From NCBI GenBank assembly GCA_002928495.1, contig PERF01000009.1, positions 1 to 37,818 on the forward strand: a stretch of DNA of 37,818 nucleotides, read 5' to 3'. The notes beneath the pieces are model-generated. The model was not told the DNA's origin and searched no databases. It worked only from the letters and a program-made list of their open reading frames with translations. The DNA is from Methylobacter sp. Its GTDB lineage: Bacteria; Pseudomonadota; Gammaproteobacteria; Methylococcales; Methylomonadaceae. Made by a program: the position numbers and the translations under genes. Of this stretch, positions 1-7,330 are shown piece by piece (within the stretch, counting starts at the first letter, position 1; every line of letters starts with the position of its first letter).

Positions 1-23
1 CCGCCGGTGCCGCCAAGCCGCGG

Positions 24-191
24 CTAGTCTTTAACGCCGACGCCAATGCCGCCGGCTACCGCCGCGCCCACCGACAGCAAGGCGTCGATGTTGTTACTAT
101 CCCAGCTCATCGCTATGCCGACCACGCCGACCACCAGCCACACCGCGCCGCGCCAGGTTGAGTTTTGTGTCCAGTCTATGCCTAGTTTCAT
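24..191 (-). CDS. Small phage membrane protein, holin-like
   Basis: This 55-residue protein begins MKLGIDWTQNSTWRG and is dominated by two hydrophobic, glycine/alanine-rich stretches (about residues 14-29 and 36-52) joined by a short polar turn with SWDSNN. Two short membrane helices in a tiny protein at the end of a phage operon fit a holin or another inner-membrane accessory of lysis. I recognise no named family, so the function is an inference from size, topology and context. The ATG at 191 is preceded by GGAG five bases upstream, a good ribosome-binding site. The gene is the most distal one visible in the minus-strand block and follows the zinc-finger gene by 25 bases. Confidence 0.6.
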   Translation of the reverse strand: MKLGIDWTQNSTWRGAVWLVVGVVGIAMSWDSNNIDALLSVGAAVAGGIGVGVKD

Positions 192-216
192 GTTGTCTCC
201 GATTGTCTCCGATGGG

Positions 217-408
217 TTAATCCGCCCGGCGCTCGCGCCTGGCCCAGTCGTCGCGGCAGTCGTTATCGCACCAGCGCCGACCGCCGTCTATTGGGTCACC
301 GCAGTTAAGGCAATACCCGTTTGCGTCAACATCCACCACATCGCGCCGCTGCAGGGATAGCGCCAGATAAAATTCGCTGATCTGCTCAGCGCGCTCAATG
401 TTGTCCAT
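217..408 (-). CDS. Small zinc-finger phage protein (TraR/DksA-like)
   Basis: The 63-residue protein has a four-cysteine cluster, C33-x2-C36 and C47-x3-C51, spaced like the C4 zinc finger of small TraR/DksA-type phage proteins. The N-terminal 30 residues are charged and probably helical, and the C-terminus is very basic and acidic (DDWARRERRAD). TraR-type proteins bind RNA polymerase through its secondary channel, but this copy is short and I do not see the acidic coiled-coil tip clearly, so a plain zinc-ribbon function is also possible. Its ATG lies one base after the stop of the DUF2786 gene (TGATATG), which indicates translational coupling in the minus-strand phage operon. Confidence 0.6.
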   Translation of the reverse strand: MDNIERAEQISEFYLALSLQRRDVVDVDANGYCLNCGDPIDGGRRWCDNDCRDDWARRERRAD

Positions 409-409
409 A

Positions 410-1117
410 TCAGCCGTTATTGTCGCAGACTAACATCGCCACACGCTCCGTGGGCACCGGCGTATGCAGCGACACACGCTCGGCGGCACTATAACCGGCT
501 GCGCTAGCCTGCCAGTCGTTCGGCAGAGCCGTGGTTTGGGTGCGAGTCTCTGCTTTCGATTTGGCGCCATAGCGCTTTTGCCTGTAAGCCTCCACCGCGA
601 CTTTTTCGCGCTCGTTGCCCGCAAACTCGCTAACTTGCTGGCCGACACGGCAAACCCAGGCTTCGCAAAACAGATTGGCTTTTCTGGTTTTATTAGCGCG
701 CTTATAGCGTTTGATGGTGGCGACAAAGGCGGCACGATCCTTGACGATCTGCCGGCGCAACACGTCAAACGTATACGCAGCCAGTTCAGGTTTTGCCCCT
801 AGTCCGAAAAACGTAATGCTGGCCTGCGCCGAGTAACCCACATTAACTACACCGCCGCAGCCAAAGGCGTCTGAAATTACGCGGGCCAAATAGCTCAAAT
901 AGACCGGCGGACGATAATTAAGCCCCGTCTTTGTGCGAGCTTCACGCACGTCAGCAGCGGACACGTCGCCGACAGTCAGGTTGTGTTTTTTTAACAACGC
1001 CTGCGCTTGGCGCTTGGCCGCCTCAGCCTCACCCGGGTTGTCGCTCGCTGCCAAGGCCATGCATTTTGCGATTTTGCCGGCGACTTTTCTTAATTCCTCC
1101 GGAGACATCACGGACAT
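410..1117 (-). CDS. DUF2786 domain phage protein
   Basis: The protein has about 235 residues from the ATG at 1117. Its N-terminus (MSPEELRKVAGKIAKCMALA, then NPGEAEAAKRQAQALLKKHN) is the DUF2786 signature, a short helical domain common in Mu-like prophages. The remaining ~180 residues contain a basic segment (IKRYKRANKTRKAN) and resemble the DUF7168-type region usually found with it. The biochemical role of DUF2786 is unknown. The open frame reaches back to 1264, but the extra 49 residues have no family match and overlap the upstream gene. The ATG at 1117, or the one at 1108 that forms a TGATG overlap with the upstream stop, is preferred. Confidence 0.75.
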   Translation of the reverse strand: MSVMSPEELRKVAGKIAKCMALAASDNPGEAEAAKRQAQALLKKHNLTVGDVSAADVREARTKTGLNYRPPVYLSYLARVISDAFGCGGVVNVGYSAQASITFFGLGAKPELAAYTFDVLRRQIVKDRAAFVATIKRYKRANKTRKANLFCEAWVCRVGQQVSEFAGNEREKVAVEAYRQKRYGAKSKAETRTQTTALPNDWQASAAGYSAAERVSLHTPVPTERVAMLVCDNNG

Positions 1118-1371
1118 CCGTTTTCCCCATATTCGCAGCAAGGCCCGTCCAGGCGCTCCAAAAACGTAACGTACGCGGCATGTGAGATGCCGGAGGCCAA
1201 CAGCTTGAACCAGGCACCACGGAGCAACAACTCCAGAGACCTCAGCTCCGTGTCCAACGCCCAAACAGCATATTCCGCGACAACCTCCTCGGCATCACTG
1301 TGGTGCCGATTTTGCCGACGTCGATCCGCCAGGTGTTTGCCGCGAACGGCGATTAACTGGGTCAAGTACAC
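1108..1371 (-). CDS. Hypothetical phage protein, 87 aa
   Basis: This frame opens with GTG (MYLTQLIAVRGKHLADRRRQ) and closes with a cysteine-containing tail, CCEYGENGCP. It is acidic in the middle (DAEEVVAEYAVW) with a leucine-rich helix (RSLELLLRG). I do not recognise a family. Support comes from context: it runs in the same direction as its neighbours, no other frame looks coding here, and its TGA shares a base with a possible start of the DUF2786 gene. An in-frame stop at 1399-1401, only 28 bases upstream, rules out a longer N-terminus. A small regulatory or accessory role is possible but unproven. Confidence 0.5.
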   Translation of the reverse strand: MYLTQLIAVRGKHLADRRRQNRHHSDAEEVVAEYAVWALDTELRSLELLLRGAWFKLLASGISHAAYVTFLERLDGPCCEYGENGCP

Positions 1372-1398
1372 AATTTCAAGTTGCGGTGTTCGTAATGA

Positions 1399-1584
1399 TT
1401 AGGCATTTTTCCTCACTATGGGGGGTGTAGTGCCAGGCGACCAACCTAACATTTGCCGCCAGACACTGTTAAACAACATTGGGTTTGCGGCAATGGCCGG
1501 CCAATCCCGGCCGCCACGGTCGTAATAAAAGCGCCGGACACACGCATGCGTGTGGCGCGCCCGGCGAGCCCAAGGCGCTACCAT
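1399..1584 (-). CDS. Hypothetical phage protein, 61 aa
   Basis: The 61-residue product has a basic N-terminus (RRARHTHACVRR) followed by a motif-like segment with FYYDRGG, WPAIA and WRQMLGW. Its ATG at 1584 overlaps the last seven bases of the upstream membrane-protein gene, a typical phage arrangement. I recognise no family. The aromatic, compact C-terminal part suggests a folded small domain rather than a chance frame, and the tight overlap supports translation. The reading frame on the opposite strand here shows no family match. Confidence 0.5.
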   Translation of the reverse strand: MVAPWARRARHTHACVRRFYYDRGGRDWPAIAANPMLFNSVWRQMLGWSPGTTPPIVRKNA

Positions 1585-2087
1585 ATATCCCGGCGCACGC
1601 GCGTAGTAAAAACAAACTTACAGCGGTCATAGACGCCATAAAACAGGTTCCAGCCCCAAAACACTTCCAAATACCACCCCCTGGGCAGCACTATGTACGT
1701 GCGCAGCAGCCAGTAGCCGTCCGGCCGCCGGTAAAATGCGGGCATGGTCAGGCTCGGGTAAGGTCTTGGTTTTTTGGCGCTGGCCCAGCCGCCCTGGTAC
1801 GGGGCGCCTAGCGTTTGATAGTTGGTTGCGTTGCCGCCATTGCGCCACAACCAGCGAATGCGACTCCAAAAAGCCATCGGGTCGGCGCCATTTAAGTGAG
1901 CGCGCCAGCCGGCGTCACCGGTCAAGTCAGCATCCAGGGTATCCAGCCACAAAAACGGCTCGGTTAAGCGCTTGCCGTCCGGGGTGGTAAAAAACGCCAC
2001 CGCAACAATGCTCAGCGGATAACGTAACAACACAATCAACAAGTGGATCAGCAACATGCCGACCCAGTGCAATATTTTGACGCTCAC
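1578..2087 (-). CDS. DUF7338-like phage membrane-associated protein
   Basis: The protein has about 169 residues from a GTG at 2087. That start is chosen because AAGGGGG sits six bases upstream, while the longer frame would need a TTG at 2117. The N-terminus is a long hydrophobic region (about residues 4-35) that should cross or enter the membrane. It is followed by a conserved-looking stretch containing WLDTLDADLTGDAGW and IRWLWRNGGN, which resembles phage proteins grouped as DUF7338. The C-terminal half is rich in tyrosine, tryptophan and arginine. The function of the family is unknown. It is the first gene of the minus-strand phage block, so its promoter probably lies in the region up to 2237. 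Confidence 0.6.
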   Translation of the reverse strand: MSVKILHWVGMLLIHLLIVLLRYPLSIVAVAFFTTPDGKRLTEPFLWLDTLDADLTGDAGWRAHLNGADPMAFWSRIRWLWRNGGNATNYQTLGAPYQGGWASAKKPRPYPSLTMPAFYRRPDGYWLLRTYIVLPRGWYLEVFWGWNLFYGVYDRCKFVFTTRVRRDIW

Positions 2088-2237
2088 ACAAAACCCCCTT
2101 AAAACGACAGATAACAAAAATTACGGCTGCAGAATAGCCTCAGAGCCAAACACGCGCAGGCTCGGAAATGTTTCCCCGCCTGCGCGCCTGTTCGCGCGCG
2201 CGTAACCTCTACCCGACCAAACCAGATAAGGCGCACT
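2088..2237. promoter_or_regulatory. Divergent phage intergenic region with 34-bp palindrome
   Basis: These 150 bases separate the two divergent phage blocks and must hold their promoters unless transcription reads through. The centre is an unusually good dyad at 2153-2186: CGCGCAGGC and GCCTGCGCG form the 9-bp outer arms, GGAAA and TTTCC form inner arms, and two mismatched positions separate inner and outer arms on each side. A GCGCGC-rich run follows immediately. Between divergent start sites such a dyad is more likely an operator or a structured leader than a simple terminator, and no T-tract follows it. The endolysin gene has AAGG six bases before its ATG. I could not identify convincing -35/-10 boxes. 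Confidence 0.5.
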
Positions 2238-2702
2238 ATGCCAATCAATAGACAAAACAGGACCGCGTTCCTGGGCATGATCGCCTGGGCGGAAGGCACC
2301 AGCACATGCACAGCATCGCGGCACAACGGGTACGACGTGATCGTTGGCGGCACGGTGTTTACCGACTTTACTGATCACCCACGCCGGTTGGTGCGCCTAA
2401 GTCCGCGCTTGAGGTCTACAGCCGCCGGGCGCTATCAATTACTAGAGCGCTATTGGGATGCGTACAAAAAACTGTTGCGACTGCCGGATTTCTCGGCGAC
2501 ATCTCAAGACGCCGTTGCAATCCGGCAGATCAAAGAGCAACGCGCACTAGACGACGTGGACGCCGGTCGCGTGGGCGAAGCCATAGCCAAGTGCGCCAAT
2601 ATTTGGGCGAGCTTGCCGGGTGCCGGCTATGGCCAGCGCGAGCACAACCGGGATGCGCTAGTGGCGGTCTACGCGCAGTGTGGCGGCGAGGTGGCGGCAT
2701 GA
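2238..2702 (+). CDS. Phage endolysin, lambda R-type lytic transglycosylase
   Basis: The 154-residue protein aligns by eye along its whole length with the lambda R endolysin family (glycoside hydrolase family 104). It keeps FLGMIAWAEGT with the catalytic glutamate at residue 19, then YDVIVGG, FTDFTDHPR, STAAGRYQLL, SQDAVAIRQIKE and IWASLPGAGYG. R-type enzymes cut the MurNAc-GlcNAc bond of peptidoglycan and leave a 1,6-anhydro product. The enzyme has no signal peptide, so release would need a holin; the small membrane protein at 24-191 is a candidate. It is the first gene of the plus-strand block, and its stop overlaps the next start (ATGA). Confidence 0.93.
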   Translation: MPINRQNRTAFLGMIAWAEGTSTCTASRHNGYDVIVGGTVFTDFTDHPRRLVRLSPRLRSTAAGRYQLLERYWDAYKKLLRLPDFSATSQDAVAIRQIKEQRALDDVDAGRVGEAIAKCANIWASLPGAGYGQREHNRDALVAVYAQCGGEVAA

Positions 2703-2998
2703 TACGCGTTTACCTGGCCGGGCCGATGAGCGGATTACCGGATTACAACTACCCCGCATTTAACGCCGCCGCCGAAGCGTTGCGAGCCCGTAACTGGCAC
2801 GTGGAAAACCCGGCGGAAAACCCCCAACCGCCCTGCGGCAGCTGGAATGGCTGGATGCGCATGGCGATCCGGCAAATGCTGACCTGCGAGCGCGTGGTGC
2901 TATTGCCCGGATGGGAGCTCTCGCGCGGCGCGAAACTTGAGAAACAAATCGCCAATGAGGTTGGCATGACGGTTTTAACGCTAGAGGAGTTGTTATGA
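2699..2998 (+). CDS. DUF4406 domain phage protein
   Basis: This 99-residue protein starts MIRVYLAGPMSGLPDYN and has the DUF4406 pattern: an opening beta strand ending in AGPMSG, a middle helix region with NPAEN, and a closing VVLLPGWELSRGAKLE followed by a helix. The fold is related to nucleoside 2-deoxyribosyltransferases, which points to nucleotide or base binding, but the phage members have no proven reaction. The ATG overlaps the endolysin TGA by ATGA; a longer frame from 2453 would run through the endolysin and is rejected. Its own stop is again coupled to the next gene by ATGA. Confidence 0.85.
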   Translation: MIRVYLAGPMSGLPDYNYPAFNAAAEALRARNWHVENPAENPQPPCGSWNGWMRMAIRQMLTCERVVLLPGWELSRGAKLEKQIANEVGMTVLTLEELL

Positions 2999-3321
2999 GC
3001 GAAAGCAATGATATGGGCAAAATTTTGGAAGCCGTCGGGGAGTTGCGCGGCGAGTTGAAGGTGATACACCAGAGCATTGCCGAGTCCATGCGCATTATCC
3101 GCGAGGATTTACGCGCGTACAAATCTGAGTCCAATCAGCGCATTGAAAGCTTGGAAGACCGTGTTAACAGCCGGTTCGACAAGGTTGATGACCGTCTGAA
3201 GGGACTGGAAGACGAGGACAAAAAAACCATTGAGAAGGTCGCAAGGCTGGGTGTGGTGGGTGGTGGCGCGGCCGGTGCGATGGTGACAGGACTCATCGAA
3301 GTCCTTAAGCGGATGAGTTAA
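2995..3321 (+). CDS. Coiled-coil phage protein with C-terminal membrane segment
   Basis: The 108-residue product is almost entirely charged helix up to residue ~80, with heptad-like spacing (RIIREDLRAYK, RIESLEDRVNSRFDKVDDRLKGLE). It ends in a glycine/alanine-rich hydrophobic segment (LGVVGGGAAGAMVTGLIEVL). This layout, a coiled coil followed by one membrane helix, resembles XhlA/haemolysin-type and other small phage proteins placed next to endolysins, so a role in lysis (holin or antiholin helper) is possible. I cannot assign a family with certainty. It overlaps both neighbours (ATGA before, TAATG after). Confidence 0.65.
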   Translation: MSESNDMGKILEAVGELRGELKVIHQSIAESMRIIREDLRAYKSESNQRIESLEDRVNSRFDKVDDRLKGLEDEDKKTIEKVARLGVVGGGAAGAMVTGLIEVLKRMS

Positions 3322-3815
3322 TGGCCTATTCGGGTGAGCACCGGGATAAAGTGCGGCGGCTGTATGTTGAGGGTATGCCGCTGAAGGGTGCGGCCATTGC
3401 CGGCGGTGTCGGCTACGAAACTGCCCGAAACTGGAAGGCGGCAGCTGAGGAGCGTGGCGACGACTGGGACACGGCGCGGGCGGCTTATCGCATCTCCGAG
3501 CAAGGGATTGATGATCTCAATAAGCAGTTGGTGGAGGATTTTGCGCGGCAAGTTATCGCCACCACGCGCGAGCTGGATGAGGCTACCATTCCTGCGGCCG
3601 AAAAGGCCAAGCTACTGTCCCAACTCGCCGACGCGTATGCCAAGTTCAGCAAGGCGTTTTCGCGGGTTAATCCGCAATTTTCCGGGCTTTCGGTGGCGCT
3701 AGACACTCTTAAAGTGATCGTTGATTATTTAAGCCAGCATGATCAGCAAGCCCTGAAAGCCTTGCATGTGCATTTAGATGAGATCGGTGCCAAGCTGGGT
3801 AAACGCTATGGCTGA
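3321..3815 (+). CDS. DUF1804 protein, Mu-like small terminase subunit
   Basis: The 164-residue protein opens with an HTH-like segment (HRDKVRRLYVEG, AAIAGGVGYETARNWK) that matches the DUF1804 family of Mu-like phages. Members sit directly before the large terminase and are taken to be the DNA-recognition (small) terminase subunit, equivalent in position to Mu gp27. The rest is helical, with QLADAYAKFSKAF and a C-terminal amphipathic region that could oligomerise. The start is coupled to the previous stop (TAATG), and the last eight bases overlap the large terminase start. Confidence 0.82.
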   Translation: MAYSGEHRDKVRRLYVEGMPLKGAAIAGGVGYETARNWKAAAEERGDDWDTARAAYRISEQGIDDLNKQLVEDFARQVIATTRELDEATIPAAEKAKLLSQLADAYAKFSKAFSRVNPQFSGLSVALDTLKVIVDYLSQHDQQALKALHVHLDEIGAKLGKRYG

Positions 3816-5466
3816 TCTGGACGACATCAGCGAGATTAAAAGCTGGCGCGAGTTTGAAAAAGAACTCAGCGTGTTGGGCGAGCAAATCCGAGCCAATATC
3901 GAGTTGGAATGCGAGGCGTTTTCGTCCGATCCGGCCGCCGGCAAAGCGCGGCGTGAGCGTGCCTGGGGCGATTACGGCTATTTTTGCCAAACGTATTTCC
4001 CGCATTACGTACCAACCCCGCATTTCTCTCAGTTTCACACGTTTATTTTCGCGCGGTTTCCGGCGTGCATTGACGCAAAGACTGACGCACGCGAAGTGTA
4101 TCAAGCCCCGCGTGGCGAGGCTAAATCAACGTATGTCACGCAGTTAGGCGCGCTGTGGTGCATTGTCACCGGCCGCAAGCACATGATCGGTATCATCATG
4201 AACACCGAGGAGCAGGCCGCTGAAATGCTGGAAAGCATTAAGGCTGAGCTGGACACCAACCCACGCTTGCTCATGGATTTTCCGGAGGCGGCGGGACGTG
4301 GCCGGGTTTGGCAGGCGACAACAGCCATTACCACCAATAATCGCAAAATCCGCATTGGCGGCACCGGCAAAAAAATTAGAGGGATGAAGCACGGCCCGCA
4401 TCGGCCGGACTTGATCCTGCTCGACGACGTTGAAAACGATGAGAATGTTAAGGTCAAAGCACAGCGCGACAAGGTTGAAGACTTTGTGTTGCGCGCAGTA
4501 ATTGGCTTGGCCGGGCCGGCCGGCGGGATGGATGTGTGCTGGGTGGGTACGTCACTGCATTACGACGCCGCCATCAACCGTGTGGGGCGTGCTCCGGGTT
4601 GGCGTCGGACAGTGTTCCGGTCGATCATGCGCTGGCCGGACAACATGGCGCTGTGGGATAAATGGGAGGCGCTATATACCCAAGGCGGCGATGACGCCGA
4701 AAAAGCCGATAACGAAGCCGCAGCACTGCGGTTTTACACCCGGCACAAGTCCGCCATGGACGCGGGCGCTGAACTGAGCTGGCCGGACGTGCGCCCGCTG
4801 TATCGGTTGATGTGCCTGCGGGCCGTTGACCACGCCGCATTTGCCCAAGAGCAGCAAAATGAGGCCGGCAACGATGAGAATGCGCCGTTTAAGAACATCC
4901 AGTTTTGGGTCGATCACCGCGACGACTGGTTGTTTTTCGGAGCGATAGACCCCTCGCTAGGTAAAAAGGGCAGGCCGGGTGATCCGTCAGCCATCCTGGT
5001 GGGAGGACTTAACCGCCGCACCATGGTGTTGGACGTGGTTGAGGCGGATATTTGTCGGCGGGTGCCGGATTTGATCATTGATCGGGCAATTGATTTGCAA
5101 GTTGAGTACCGCTGTCTAGCCTGGGTGGTCGAAGTCGTGCAGTTTCAGGCATTTTTGTACTCCGAATTGATTAAGCGCGCGGCTAAGCGACAGCTGGCCA
5201 TGCCGGCAAATCCGGTGACTCCGTCTGCGGACAAGGCGCTGCGCATAATCAGCCTGCAACCTCATGTAAATAACGGGCTAATCCGGTTGCATCACAACCA
5301 AAAGACTATGATCGAGCAGCTTAAGTATTGGCCCGAGGCCGACCACGACGACGGCCCCGACGCGCTGGAAATGCTGTGGCAAGTTGCAAATGATTACGGC
5401 GGCGAGTGGGGCATTGAAACTATGCCTAGAGGCAGGCAGCAACGCGGCACTTTAAGGGGGAGATGA
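3808..5466 (+). CDS. Phage terminase large subunit (Mu gp28-like)
   Basis: This 552-residue packaging motor has both expected domains. The N-terminal ATPase carries a deviant Walker A, PRGEAKST (101-108), and a Walker B, LILLDDVE (202-209). The C-terminal nuclease has an RNase-H-like set of acidic residues: D381 in GAIDPSLGK, E442 in VVEVVQFQ, and D515/D518 in the DDGPDAL motif. It powers DNA translocation into the prohead and makes the packaging cuts. The ATG at 3808 is preferred over the in-frame ATG at 3778 because family homology begins near MADLDDISE and the overlap with the small subunit is then only eight bases. The gene ends in an ATGATG overlap with the portal gene. Confidence 0.93.
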   Translation: MADLDDISEIKSWREFEKELSVLGEQIRANIELECEAFSSDPAAGKARRERAWGDYGYFCQTYFPHYVPTPHFSQFHTFIFARFPACIDAKTDAREVYQAPRGEAKSTYVTQLGALWCIVTGRKHMIGIIMNTEEQAAEMLESIKAELDTNPRLLMDFPEAAGRGRVWQATTAITTNNRKIRIGGTGKKIRGMKHGPHRPDLILLDDVENDENVKVKAQRDKVEDFVLRAVIGLAGPAGGMDVCWVGTSLHYDAAINRVGRAPGWRRTVFRSIMRWPDNMALWDKWEALYTQGGDDAEKADNEAAALRFYTRHKSAMDAGAELSWPDVRPLYRLMCLRAVDHAAFAQEQQNEAGNDENAPFKNIQFWVDHRDDWLFFGAIDPSLGKKGRPGDPSAILVGGLNRRTMVLDVVEADICRRVPDLIIDRAIDLQVEYRCLAWVVEVVQFQAFLYSELIKRAAKRQLAMPANPVTPSADKALRIISLQPHVNNGLIRLHHNQKTMIEQLKYWPEADHDDGPDALEMLWQVANDYGGEWGIETMPRGRQQRGTLRGR

Positions 5467-7010
5467 TGTTCAGCAGAGCGAAAGCGGCACTGGCTGCCGC
5501 AATAAAAAAACAAATAGCCCAAATACAGGCCCCGTTTGAGTTGATACGCCAACAACAAACGTACCAACATTATCGTGGCGTAATGACACTAGACCCTGAG
5601 TTGTTGGCCAGTGCATTTCGTCAAGCCGATTACGGGTATATCACGCGCCAGGCGCAGCTATTTGAGCTAATTGAAGAGCGTGATCCGCATATTTATGGCG
5701 AGTTGGCCAAGCGCCGGCGCTCGGTTGTGGGTTTGGACTGGGATTTGTATCCGCGCGATGATGCCAGCCAAGCAGAGATTGACCGCACAACGGAATTAAA
5801 GGGCATGATTGCGGACATCAATAATATCGAGGATTCGTTTTACGATTTGACCGATGCTATTGGCAAAGGATTTTCGGCGCTGGAAATTTACTGGCGTACC
5901 GGCCGCGAATGGGTGCCCGAGCAATTGTTGTGGGTGCCGCAGCGTTTGTTTGAGCTGAGCCGCGACAGTAATGAGCTATTGTTGCTGGTCAATGGCCAGC
6001 GCGAACCGTTGCGGCCGGACGGCTGGATAGTCCACGAACACAGGGCCAGGTCTGGCTATATCGAGTCGGCCGCATTGTTCCGGGTGCTGGCCTGGACGTA
6101 CGCGTACAAGGCCTACAACGTGCTAGACATGCAAAAGTTTTTGGAGTTGTACGGCATGCCGTTGCGGCTAGGAAGGTATCCGTCCGGCATTGATACCAAG
6201 CAGCGTAACGAGCTGTTGCAGGGTCTGCGCAGCTTGGGAGCGGACGGCGCGGGGATTATTCCATCAACGATGGCCATTGATTTGATCGAGTCCAAGAACG
6301 GAAAGGCTACCGACTTCATGGACGTGATCGGATACTGGGAAAAAAAACAGTCCATCGCTATCCTGGGCAGCACGCTGACCAGCCAGGCTGACGGGAAAAC
6401 GTCAACCAATGCGCTAGGCGAGATACACAACGCGGTCAGACAAGAGATTATGTATCACGATGTGAGGCAAGTCGTGCCGGCGATTAATCGAGGGCTAGTT
6501 GAGCCTATCGTCAGGCTAAACGGCATGTTCGCGCCGGATAGGATGCCACGGTTTGGCTATGACACCAGTGAGTCGGTAGACCAAAAAATGTTGGTGGATG
6601 TGCTGGAGAAAGCGGCTCAACTGGGATTGGAAATCGATGTGGGATGGGCGCATGATGCGCTACAGATACCGCGCGCCGGCAAAGATTCTAAATTATTGAC
6701 GACACCCGGTCGGGCGCAGCAAGCTGAGCAGTCGGCGCTGGCGAAGCTGGCCGCGCTGGCGCAAGTGGCGGACGAAGCCGACGCGACGCCAGCGTTTGCG
6801 CAGCGTCTGGCGCTATTATCGGTGCCGCACGAACAGGCGATGGTTGACCAGGTGTATGCGATATTGGCCGACGCCGGCTCATACGAAGAGGCAATTGAAA
6901 AAATTCAAGCGCTTAGCCTTAGTCCTGGCGGTGCCTGGGTGGATGACATTACGCAGGGGTTAGTCACGGCCGCGTTGTCCGGTCGCGCGGACATTTTGGA
7001 AGGCAAATGA
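5463..7010 (+). CDS. Phage portal protein, DUF935 (Mu gp29-like)
   Basis: The 515-residue protein matches the DUF935 portal family of Mu-like phages. Visible family features are RDPHIYGELAKRRRSVVGLDW near residue 75, WVPQRLFEL, KFLELYGMPLRLGRYP, and the conserved IAILGSTLTSQADGKTST followed by EIHNAVRQE. The portal ring occupies one head vertex, binds terminase and lets DNA in and out. Length is normal for the family. Either of two adjacent ATGs (5463 or 5466) could start it. Its stop overlaps the next gene by ATGA. Confidence 0.92.
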   Translation: MMFSRAKAALAAAIKKQIAQIQAPFELIRQQQTYQHYRGVMTLDPELLASAFRQADYGYITRQAQLFELIEERDPHIYGELAKRRRSVVGLDWDLYPRDDASQAEIDRTTELKGMIADINNIEDSFYDLTDAIGKGFSALEIYWRTGREWVPEQLLWVPQRLFELSRDSNELLLLVNGQREPLRPDGWIVHEHRARSGYIESAALFRVLAWTYAYKAYNVLDMQKFLELYGMPLRLGRYPSGIDTKQRNELLQGLRSLGADGAGIIPSTMAIDLIESKNGKATDFMDVIGYWEKKQSIAILGSTLTSQADGKTSTNALGEIHNAVRQEIMYHDVRQVVPAINRGLVEPIVRLNGMFAPDRMPRFGYDTSESVDQKMLVDVLEKAAQLGLEIDVGWAHDALQIPRAGKDSKLLTTPGRAQQAEQSALAKLAALAQVADEADATPAFAQRLALLSVPHEQAMVDQVYAILADAGSYEEAIEKIQALSLSPGGAWVDDITQGLVTAALSGRADILEGK

Positions 7011-7330
7011 CGGTGCATTGCGAAACCAGCGTTGAGCTGCTGCGGATTTTTGATGAGCCGGCTAATTATGAAAACGCCGATCCGTATGAGGTGATTGTGA
7101 CTGTTAAATGGATAGCGCGCGACACGGTTTTGCTGGAAGGCGACTTGGCCAGAAGCGAACGCACGCGCAAGGATTTGGCCGATGTTAAAGCATTATTAAT
7201 TAGTAAAGGCGTGCGCTATGTTCAATCCTGGCGCAAAACAGGTAAAAAGCCCCCTTGGCGCGGTAGAAAAATTCGTGAATGCGGCAAGCTTACACTTTGG
7301 GAGACCGACTTTTGCCAAAGCAACGACTAG
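7007..7330 (+). CDS. Hypothetical phage protein between portal and gpF
   Basis: The 107-residue product begins MTVHCETSVELLRIFDE, has a predicted beta/alpha pattern in its first 60 residues (YEVIVTVKWIARDTVLLEGDLAR) and a strongly basic tail (SWRKTGKKPPWRGRKIREC). I do not recognise a family. It is translationally coupled to the portal gene by ATGA and overlaps the start of the gpF gene, so it is probably expressed with the head module. A basic tail could mean contact with DNA or with the capsid, but that is speculation. Confidence 0.6.
   Translation: MTVHCETSVELLRIFDEPANYENADPYEVIVTVKWIARDTVLLEGDLARSERTRKDLADVKALLISKGVRYVQSWRKTGKKPPWRGRKIRECGKLTLWETDFCQSND

Noticed and set aside
46-360. 104-residue plus-strand frame at the start of the window
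   Set aside because: It is antisense to the holin-like and zinc-finger genes and has a low-complexity, proline/alanine-rich translation typical of a GC-rich shadow.
2121-2378. Minus-strand frames over the endolysin start (2099-2353 and 2121-2378)
   Set aside because: They overlap the well-supported endolysin and the palindrome region and have no recognisable family or good ribosome-binding site.
2453-2698. N-terminal extension of the DUF4406 gene through the endolysin
   Set aside because: The extra residues lie wholly inside the endolysin in another frame, and the family start coincides with the ATGA-coupled ATG at 2699.
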